Shown here: positions 55,939 through 64,000 of the stretch, piece after piece
Position numbering within the stretch: the first letter of the stretch is position 1
Layout of the letters: every line of letters starts with the position of its first letter
NCBI RefSeq assembly: GCF_901000735.1
Contig: NC_081542.1
Span: 40,095,321-40,159,320 of the forward strand
Direction: 5' to 3'
Length of the DNA stretch: 64,000 bases
Source: Corylus avellana
Lineage: Eukaryota; Streptophyta; Magnoliopsida; Fagales; Betulaceae
Program-made: the position numbers and the translations under genes
The notes under the pieces: model-generated
What the model saw: only the letters and a program-made list of their open reading frames with translations
Databases searched by the model: none
What the model was told of the DNA's origin: nothing

Positions 55939-58214
55939 TATATATATATATATGCAATTATAAGTATATGTTCCATGATTATGATGTTGAATGATGTTTT
56001 CCATTATTATATGATAAGAACTATTTTGACTTAAATATATGTTCATATAATTCTTGAAGAGACAAAGCTAAGAGCATCAATAGTTTGACAATTATATTAA
56101 AAAATGAAATTTTCCAACCAATCCCAAACAATACCTTGATGAGAGTGAATATGTGTTTTTATAAAAACTATCTCAAATCAAAAATTATAGCACCAAATAT
56201 AATAAAAGAAATATAATAAAAGAAGTAAATCACTCGATATATACAAGAATTTGGTGAAGAAGTGGAAACTCTTTGAAAAACTCATTAAAGATAAAACCAT
56301 TTCAGCGCAGCCAATTAAACCCAAAAAACTCATCCACAATAGAAGAATTCAATTAAAAGTATGACACATTTACAAAATCTTTGTAACCCACACTTATTCC
56401 TTGTACCAAGCAAACAACATGTTTAGACACACTAAAAGAAGCAACATAAAAGACTTTAATACCATATTAAAAAATTAAAATATCAAAGAGGGAAAAGAGA
56501 TCATTTTGAGAATAAGGAGAAAATAGAAAAAGATAAACTTTGAGGTATTAGTTCAGCATTAAAGGCCTACATATACTATTATAATGCCAAATATGACTAC
56601 ATTTTTATTGTATTTGTTGAAATAATGATTAAGCCCGGGTACCATGTTGAAGTTTGTGGGTAAATATAAAATACGAGAATAATAGCAGAAGTAAGAGAAA
56701 AAAGAAAGATAAAGAATTACAAGTGGTTTGATGTTAGACAAATACGCTCACCACTTCGAATAGCCTATATATAGGACTACATTATACTCATTAACTTATT
56801 TATTTGAAAAATTACTAGTGAATTCACTTATCCATAGAGATGAGTGAAAGATGAAATTAAGAATGATATATTATCATTTCTCATATTTTAAATATAAAAG
56901 GTACTGAGAGAGAATAGTACAAAAATTCAGAGTGGTTTGATGATGGAGTACTCCTACATCTATCCATACAATATACCCAATAAAATTGCATGTTTACTAT
57001 GTTGATTTGATATTATATATATTGTTTTATAAGAAGTCCTATTTATATATAGAGCATATGTGGACAATGTGGTGTAGGTTAGATAAGCCATAGAAATCAA
57101 ATATTATAATTATGGTTAGAAATTCTATGGATCCTATTGAATACATTAAAATTGTAATCTTGAACAAATATAGAATAAAATGTTATGACTATTCTAACAC
57201 GACTCTACACCTCTTGTCAATTTAATGCACCTTAATTTGTATCCTATAATTACTAGTACTGCAGAGTTAATTCAAACATAAAAATTGTTTATAAAACATG
57301 AAACTGTCAGGTATTCCTCATATATACATCTATTAAGGTCTTTTTCCAGGCAAGAGGATGCTGTTATATATTGATATTCCTTGACACACAACCATTGATG
57401 GAACTGGATCGGAGGCTCGGTTTGACAAGAGCCAGTTACTATTCATCAAAAGAAAATTCAATTCTCAACATTTTTACTTTTTACATCACATTAATTACTA
57501 CAAAATAAAATTTTTTCACTTTTACATATCAAACATTTTTACTTTTGTCTTTTTGTTTTTTTTTTATACATCAATCAATTTTTACTACAATTTCAAACCA
57601 CTAAACAGTTGTGGGCCAATGCCAAACTAAGCCTCTGAGAAACCCTACATTTGACTTCTCTGTTTCCGCTAGGCTTTCAAAGGTGTCTTTCCTGGAAGAA
57701 TCACGTACAGCTAGCGCATACCCTTCCATATATATTCGAACTTTCTCAAATGTCTAATCCTTGTTAAATATCCAAACCGACGTTTGGAGACTTTCACTCT
57801 AACAGTGACTAATTAATGTTGGTGGATTCCCTCGATCATTGCCAAGAAAATTCGACTCCATACAAGACAAAGTCAAAGATGCAATATTCCACACTCATAG
57901 TCTTCCAGATAACGCGTTTTTCTTCTTCCTTCGCGCATAGAAGATGTTGATAAGGTTGTCTGATCTATTACTAAAGCCAAAGCAGTATTCGACGTCCCAT
58001 CTACAAATGATTTAAAAAATCCCAATCAGGCCTTTTTAGTCAGAAGTGATTGAAAGTGTTGATAAAGAAATTTTGGGTTAGAGGGAGAGATAAACGAAGA
58101 GAGAAGAGATAAAAGTTTATTTTAGTTTTAATTAATAAAGACAAGTAAAATGCCACAAAGAATAGTCATATCAACAAAGAGTTGTAACATCATTGGTTTC
58201 TTAAGTGAGACAAC
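55939..58214. other. AT-rich intergenic DNA, no gene recognised
   Basis: Starts with a (TA)n tract. The part 56220-56480 loosely resembles the reverse strand of the LTR at 58560-58880 (TTTGGTGAAGAAGTGGAAACT). 57640-58030 has higher complexity, but I could not fit it to a protein family. Otherwise unassigned. Confidence 0.4.
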
Positions 58215-58347
58215 AAAGAGTTGTTTTCAAGGGGTAGTTTAATTGGCTGTGGGTCATGCCTCGTAAAGCGGAGGTCACTAGTTCGAATCTCCTCTCTTTC
58301 TTCTCTTTTGTGTAAACATGTCAAAAAAAAAATAAAAAAATAAAAAA
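58215..58347 (+). mobile_element. tRNA-derived SINE with poly-A tail and TSD
   Basis: An A-box-like TAGTTTAATTGG (58235-58246) and a B-box-like AGTTCGAATCT (58280-58290) stand at tRNA-like spacing, followed by a pyrimidine stretch and an A-rich tail (58323-58348). Flanks AGTGAGACAAC (58204-58214) and AGTGAGGCAAC (58348-58358) agree in 10 of 11 bases. It does not fold as a complete tRNA, so not a tRNA gene. Confidence 0.7.
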
Positions 58348-58559
58348 AGTGAGGCAACCATCCAAATTTTTGTGTGCACTTCATTTAGCAACATCAGCTG
58401 CCACTTAAGACATTAACATAAAAACTAAAAAAACGAATAGACTTCTATTAGTGAGACCGATGGAAGTCCTTAACTCTGATTTTTTTTAGAACTTTTTAAA
58501 TTTTATGCACCAAATTGGAACTCTACGCATTTTTCATGGACTAAAACAGTAATTTGTCG

Positions 58560-58880
58560 ATACATAACAATATGAAGAATCAATTCTTCATAAGATACAT
58601 ATATATAGATATGAAAAAATTCTAAACAGATAAATATCACAGTTTATGCAGAATTAATAGATATTTATCAAAGCAAACAATCACCAAAATATAAACAATC
58701 ACACACAAGAATTTTGGTGACGAAGAGGAAACTTTTTAGAAACTGATCTAAAAGTTAAACCTCTTCGAGGAAGTCAAACCTAGGAAATCACTATCAAAAG
58801 ATTATTTAGAGATTATAAACACTAGGAATACTTTCAACTCATTACAAGACCTTGGCTTTGTAAGATCTATATATATATAT
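58560..58880 (-). repeat. LTR fragment related to the SIRE-like LTR at 61302-61838, opposite orientation
   Basis: The reverse complement shares long stretches with 61560-61810: GCCAAGGTCTTG, GATAGTGATTTCCT, TTTTAGATC, ATTAATTCTGCATAAA. It probably is a solo or truncated LTR. It abuts the API5 fragment at 58922. Confidence 0.65.
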
Positions 58881-58921
58881 ATATATATATGAAAAAAATG
58901 AAATAAAAAATAACTACTTGC

Positions 58922-59623
58922 CTTTCAGTGAAGTCCTTATAAAGCTCTGAAAAATCCTCCCCAAGCCTATCTGATGGTTGGCCAGTCACTATCTTGTAAC
59001 CACACAGACTGTTTGTTGCATTGGGCACCTACAGAGCAACAAAAATTAGGTAAGGTATTGCACAGTAGAGACACACAAATGATTGTTTAGACAAACAAAA
59101 CATTTGAAATCAACCACCTTGTGAGCTAGATGATGAAATGTGTACAGCAAGCACTCAACATAAGTAAAGTTCATCTCTTCTCCAGTCTTCCTCCGATGCA
59201 TGTATTTCTGAGAAGGGAAAAGAAACATGTTATTAGAGTAACACAAATTATTGACAAAACAAAAATAAAAGAAACATGTTATGAAATTATGACAAATTAT
59301 TTACACAGTTTATATTTTGTATTTCAAGCAAGGCTTGAACACTTTATACTATTAAGAAATAGAATTTAAGCAGACAAAAATAAAAGAAACTCTAATATGA
59401 ATGTACAATGTCAACCCTGTTCTTTAAAGCGGAGTTGAAATGTACAATACTTTAACAATTATAAATACATGGGTTCGTATTTGTTCTGTCATTTAAAAGA
59501 GTGTGTACCTTTAATAGCTGAACAACATTAGGAAGAATCTGGCGGCCGGGAATCCTGTGGTGTTGTGGAAAGAGAAATTTCTGCAAGGGTTTTGAGCAGA
59601 TCTATCTTTCGCTCCTCAGGAAG
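58922..59623 (-). pseudogene. API5 (apoptosis inhibitor 5) gene fragment, three exons, frameshifted
   Basis: Minus-strand exons: 59519-59623 (LPEERKIDLLKTLAEIS, then QILPNVVQLLK), 59118-59207 (KTGEEMNFTYVECLLYTFHH) and 58922-59028 (NSLCGYKIVTGQPSDRLGED), in the order and with the wording of the C-terminal half of plant API5, a HEAT-repeat nuclear protein (Arabidopsis At2g34040 family). Acceptors are AG; donors are GT, GT and, after the last exon, GC (AG|GCAAGT). Exon one has about 4 extra bases (CCGC near 59552) that shift the frame. Neither the upstream nor the downstream exons of this 500-residue-class protein were found. Read as a duplicated or captured fragment, not a working gene. Confidence 0.8.
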
Positions 59624-59743
59624 CTAGCACAAATAAATATCAGTAGAGTTAATTTCTTGCAAGACGCCTTGTGATTATAACGTAACGTAATCGAGCAACG
59701 AGAAGCTCTCTTCCTACAATGGAAACCTTCTAAAGCTAGAGGG

Positions 59744-60739
59744 TGTTTAGAAGATAAAATCCGATCAAGTCAAGCATATCCAAGCAAGGCAACAATCCCA
59801 TGATTTACTACTTCATGTTTCATGGGATTGCATATTATTCTCCATCTCAACGTATGATTCATGCCATGATATATGGGATGTGTTCCCTTCATATGCCTAT
59901 ATATTGTTCTCTCTTGTAACATTCAAATCACTGAATAAAAATGTAGTCCTTTGTTCTCTTCTTCTTCCCTTTCTTCTTCTTCTCTTTACAAATTTCTTCC
60001 TTTAGTCTGTATTTTCACATGGTATCAGAGCAATAAATCCATAACGTCGTTCTAGTTCCATTTCCCCTGTCTCTCTTAGTCATTTCATCAAGCACCTTAG
60101 CCGCATCACATATGTTTGTTGAGTCACAGGTTGCAAGCTCACTCCTTCTCCACAGTTATTGCACACTGACATCAACCTTTGGTCATCGTAGTGAAATCTA
60201 ACCATCCATTGTTGGTTTTGTTGGGAGATTCGACCACCCCTTGGTATTTTCGGTGAGATCTGACCATCCCTTAATTGGAAATTTGCAGCGAGATCTGACT
60301 GCTCCTCGGTATTTTACGACGAGATCCGACCGCCCCTTGGTGTTTTTGTGGCGCGATCCAACCGCCCCCGATAGTTTATGGCAAGATTCAACCGACAAAT
60401 GGCCAATTATTTGTTTTTGTTTATCAAACTGAAGGAAATTCCTACCATCAGTTTGCGGGGGAGTGTTAGAAGATAAAATCTGATTAAGTCAAGCATATCT
60501 AAGCAAGGCAACAATCCTATGATTTACTCCTCCATGTTCCATAGGATTGCATATTACTCTCTATCACAACCCATGATTCACGCCATGATATATAGGATGC
60601 GTTCCCTTCATATGCCTATATATTGTTCTCTCTTGTAACATTCAAATCACTGAATAAAAATGTAGTCCTTTATTCTCTTCTTCTTCCCTTTCTTCTTCTT
60701 CTCTTTACAAACTTTCTTGCTTTAGTCTGTATTTTGACA
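59744..60739 (+). mobile_element. Small non-autonomous LTR retrotransposon (996 bp)
   Basis: 276-bp LTRs (59744-60019, 60464-60739) start TGTTAGAAGATAAAATC (one extra T in the left) and end in CA. Directly after the left one is a perfect primer-binding site TGGTATCAGAGC (60020-60031), and before the right one the purine tract GCGGGGGAG. The TSD is GAGGG/AAGGG (59739-59743, 60740-60744). The 444-bp internal part has no coding capacity and consists mostly of a minisatellite. Confidence 0.9.
60193..60396 (+). repeat. 30-35 bp minisatellite inside the small LTR element
   Basis: Seven units, each opening with GARATCYRACCRCCCCTTGG-like sequence, start at 60193, 60225, 60255, 60290, 60321, 60353 and 60383 (last one partial). 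Divergence between units is considerable, so the array is old or tolerates drift. Confidence 0.8.
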
Positions 60740-61301
60740 AAGGGAAATTTCCTGACCATTTTTTCTTTTCCACAAAATACTCCAGATAATTACACTAAAA
60801 TGATAGAGAAATGAAACATCATCCAATAAGAAAAGCTCCTATACTATCTGCATATACGAGTTTCAAATTTCATATTTCCCATTTTCACAATGATGAACAC
60901 AAATGAAAGATGAGCAGCAAAATAAGTCAAATCATTAAATATAGACACACACGAACATTTTCCAACTAAACATTTAAATAAAATCATTTCCACCTATAGA
61001 TATAATCATTGAGAACATAACTACCAAAGCATGCATAAAAAATAAAAATAAAAATAGTAATTGTACTCTTCACACCAATTTATCACACTAATAAACACAA
61101 GAAGTCAGCTGGTATGAAATTGGTGTGTTAAGTAGCATTACTCAAAGAAATTTGATGTCAAAAGCCTAAGCAAGCAAAGATTACAACCGAATACATGGAT
61201 ATTGAAACAAAATCTAAAAGCCCAATGAACTCAAATAGCATGCTCATTATTTCAAGACATGGAAACTGAAGTATTACCTTATATATCAAAAATAGGTATA
61301 A
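60740..61301. other. AT-rich intergenic DNA, nothing recognised
   Basis: No coding frame, paired repeat or terminus seen. Could belong to the intron or flank of the API5 fragment. Confidence 0.4.
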
Positions 61302-61838
61302 TGTGTGTTAGTATTTTTGTTGGCATAATTCGATTCTAAAATGCAAAGGCTACAGTTCACGGGCTCAAACACTGATATAGAATGCTTAGAATCCAACCCC
61401 CACTTACAGATCATATGTGGTGAACGTTAAATTGAATCTCTTAGAGTTTGAGTTATTCATTTGATAAATCTACGGTTGAGAAGTCTATCGGAAGGGTTTG
61501 GTAAAGGAGAATCACGTTGAAGAAGATTGTGAGCAATGAGACGAGTTGTAGGCTTGTTGATCTTACAGAGCCAAGGTCTTGCAAAGGGTTGTAAGTGTTC
61601 CTAGTGTCTGTAATCTCTGAATAATTTTTTGATAGTGATTTCCTGGATTTTGCTGTCCTAGAGAGGTTTTACTTTTAGATCGGTTTCCAAAAGGTTTCCT
61701 TTTCGTAACCAAAATATATGTGTCTAGCTCTTTATTGCTTTATATATTTTGGTGATTGAATTATTTATTGCTTCATAGTATTAATTCTGCATAAATTGTG
61801 ATAAACAACTTTTTGGAGTGGGCATAGCGTTTTTCAAT
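61302..61838 (+). repeat. 5' LTR of the SIRE-like element (putative)
   Basis: The right border is set by the primer-binding site. The left border (TGTGTTAGTATTTTTG) is a guess from similarity to TGTGTTGACG at 63966. The inner part matches the inverted fragment at 58560-58880. Confidence 0.5.
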
Positions 61839-61908
61839 TGGTTTCAAAGCAGGTTCACTCTATTTGGATTAAATTCCTGAGTGAGATCTTTTGACTCCTT
61901 GTTTACTA

Positions 61909-62863
61909 TGAATACTTCTCAAGGGGAATATAAACTTATAAACTCCTTCAACAATTTGTTGGAAAAATTCACGTTTTTGAGACATAAATACACAAATTGT
62001 TTGGAAGGTTTTCAAGATCTTGAACATGTAAAAGAATCTTTAGTAACTAAATTGTTTGAATCACATGTCTTAATTGATTCTTTAAGATCTGAAAATCATG
62101 TTCTAGTTTCTAAAGTTGATTTGTTAGAGAATAAATGAAAAGAGTCAGAAACTCAATTGGAAAAATTCTCTAACAACTCCATTGGGAAAATAATGCATAC
62201 TCAAAATTCTGATGGTGATAATTCTGGGATTTCTATGATTGTTGATAATGTTGGTAGCTCTACTTCACATTATTCTAAATCTGACAAGAATACCTTGTTT
62301 ATTAAGCCTATGAATGTTAAAGAAGTCAAGGCCAATGTAGTCTGTTTAGATAAGGGCAAAACTTCTTGTTTGAATAATTGTGTAAAGCCCAAATCCAAGA
62401 CTTCTTCTAAAAAACAAACTCAAGTTAAGTTTGTTCCTACCTGCCACCATTGTGGGATTATTGGTCACATCAGACCAAACTGTTTTCAGTTTAAATTCCA
62501 AAAACTTTGGAAAAACTCGACTTCTCCTAAGAAAGAAAAATGTGATATAGAGTCGTGCTTCCCTAGATTAAAGTCTAAATATATCCTTCCTCATAAAAGA
62601 TAACCTTCTCAAAGGTTTGTTCCCACTTGTCGTTATTATGGCAAAGTTGGTCATATTCAACCAAATTGTTTTAAATTGAAACCTCCTATGCATATAAATG
62701 AAAATTCCTATTCTAGGAAAGAAAGTGAGGATTTGGTCATAATAACGAGAGAAGTGCTATCTAGGCTAGATAAGCTTGAGTGAAATCATAAGTTTAGACC
62801 TAAAATTTCTCAAGTGTGGGTTAGGAAGGATGATACCATTCACCCCTTGAGGGGGAGTGGTGG
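61909..62863 (+). pseudogene. SIRE-like gag with two zinc knuckles
   Basis: Starts MNTSQGEYKLINSFNNLLEK and has a coiled-coil-like stretch (FLRHKYTNCLEGFQDLEHVKE). Knuckle one is CHHCGIIGHIRPNC (about 62443-62484). Knuckle two is CRYYGKVGHIQPNC (about 62625-62666), whose second cysteine is tyrosine. Ends with QVWVRKDDTIHPLRGSG. In-frame stops at 62136-62138 (TGA) and 62601-62603 (TAA) break it. The two knuckle blocks share the context FVPTC, so one is a duplicate. Confidence 0.75.
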
Positions 62864-62879
62864 TGATCTCACCTTATGT

Positions 62880-64000
62880 TAGGTGAGTCACCCACATGCC
62901 TAGGATTGGTTGTCATGCATTCTTATCAATATCCTAGAGCATTTTTTAAAAAAAAAAAAAAAAAAATTTTTGCTTTGTTTTTTTAGTTTTAAATTTTTCC
63001 ATTTGCATTGATTTTTTTTTTTTTTTTTTTTTTGTGCATTTCATTTTGAAAAAATTTCAAAAAGACAAAAATATTTTTCTTTGGTTGTTTTTCTTTTCCT
63101 TCTTTTGTCTTTTGCACCTAGATAGTCTATGAATTTCTCATGTTGCTTTCATGGATTTAATTCCTTGTATCTTGGAATGTTCTTAATATGAATGAAATAA
63201 AACTTGTTCATTGGACTTGTTATTGTGGTTACCTAAAGCCTGAGCTTATGTGATACGTTTTGCCTATGCTTTATTTCTTGTGTACATTTAAGCTTAAATT
63301 GAGTTTTTGCTTAAATTTATTTGTGAGGTTTGTTAAGTAACCATATGAGATTTTTGACTAGTCATATTTTTTCAAATCGACCAGATGCTAGTTGAACCTA
63401 GGGCTTATAAATTCCTACTTTCTCTTTTGTGATCAACACCAACAGTTTAATAACACTTTCTCATAAAGAAAAAGAAACAAAATAATGAAACAAATAATAA
63501 AAAAAAAAACATATTCCAAAAGGAATTTATTTCATTGTGTCAAACTTGTACAATTTGTTTTACAAAGAGGAATGTATTAGATGAGAGTGGCTAGGCCCTA
63601 GTATGATAAGATTTGCCTTTTGACTTGATTTTCTCGTCAAAACCTTCTATTGGTGAAACTTTCTCCTCATTTTGTAAGTTGGTAAATTTTCTCATTGGAT
63701 GGGTTACACACACAACACACAAGCATGGGTTGAATGGAATATTTTTCTTTGCTTGGGTTAAGTAATATGAGTTTCTTGTCATTTCTAGTCTCATGTATAT
63801 TTTGCATACTTTGAGCATGTTTGGAATGTTCATTGTGAAATACATGAGTTGTTGATGTGTGTATTATGTATGTTCATTTGACTTTTGAGGGGGAGAAACC
63901 TGTATTTTTTTCTTTCTTTCCAGTTTCTTGTTGATAAATGAGTCATACATTGAGGGGGAGTTTGTGTTGACGTGCCTCCATGATCCGCATTAAACTTCAT
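62880..64000 (+). other. Non-coding 3' part of the SIRE-like element
   Basis: Long A and T runs (62949-62968, 63010-63034), no gene. Contains two of the three TTGAGGGGGAG purine tracts. Pol is missing, so a large internal deletion is inferred. Confidence 0.5.

Larger units (their letters stand above)
61302..64000 (+). mobile_element. SIRE-like copia derivative with gag only, 3' end outside window
   Basis: Candidate LTR 61302-61838; a degenerate Met primer-binding site follows (TTGGTTTCAAAGCAGGTTCA, 61838-61857), the extended form usual in SIRE-type copia. Gag runs to about 62860. No protease, integrase or RT follows. Instead three purine tracts of the type TTGAGGGGGAG occur (62847, 63887, 63952), the last followed by TGTGTTGACG, a possible 3' LTR start. 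The boundaries are provisional. Confidence 0.6.

Noticed and set aside
57640..58030. Host exon candidate in higher-complexity DNA
   Set aside because: No frame longer than a few dozen codons and no family recognised; left as unassigned intergenic DNA.
58231..58300. Possible tRNA gene
   Set aside because: A- and B-box-like words are present, but there is no acceptor-stem pairing, and an A-rich tail and flanking duplication follow; a SINE explains it better.
1..64000. Endogenous pararetrovirus or other viral insertion
   Set aside because: All RT-bearing pieces show copia or LINE domain order; no movement-protein, coat-protein or caulimovirid signature was seen.

Overview
The window is eukaryotic and plant-like, from a eudicot that I cannot name (the repeat profile would fit a woody species). 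It carries two spliced plant glutamate receptor-like (GLR) genes with GT-AG introns, a fragment of a plant API5 gene, and a dense pile of plant transposons: Ty1/copia, Ty3/gypsy, L1-type LINE, CACTA, TRIM and SINE. Host coding sequence is only about 5.4 kb of exons. Most of the rest can be assigned to mobile elements by paired LTRs, target-site duplications (TSDs), primer-binding sites and protein remnants.

Layout. 1-17712: one Ty1/copia element on the + strand, opened inside its reverse transcriptase by a nest of later insertions. These are a gypsy-derived non-autonomous element (486-3224) and a chromovirus-like solo LTR (3238-16185). The solo LTR itself holds a CACTA element (3745-5481), a TRIM (6378-6887) and an Athila-like gag-only element (7052-15648), and the last of these holds another solo LTR (13367-14881). 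18193-22527 (-): GLR gene A, five exons, 899 aa, with a TRIM in intron 2 and a cluster of W-box words upstream. 23980-24440 (-): a separate LINE ORF1 scrap.

24573-46840 (-): one L1-type LINE split into four blocks by three insertions. These are a Tnt1/Tork-like copia (25617-34115), a solo LTR nested in a solo LTR of the same family (34969-37623), and a second copia (40466-45686). The Tork-like element contains an assembly gap of 443 N, and the sequence on the two sides of the gap repeats 2.56 kb of the same pol region.

46860-48450: MITE-like elements and an unusual 11-bp minisatellite that switches strand halfway. 49064-54719 (+): GLR gene B, five exons, 909 aa, with the same intron phases as gene A. 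The two GLR genes lie head to head about 26.5 kb apart, and everything recognisable between them is mobile DNA. 54947-64000: a second CACTA element of the same family as the first, a tRNA-derived SINE, a damaged three-exon fragment of an API5 gene (58922-59623, -), a small LTR element with an internal minisatellite (59744-60739), and a gag-only SIRE-like copia running to the window edge.

Functionally, only the two GLR genes look intact. Both should encode plasma-membrane ligand-gated cation channels of the GLR clade II type. No other host gene in the window appears functional. Coordinates of spliced genes were read by hand from splice signals and reading-frame sums; transcripts would be needed to confirm them.
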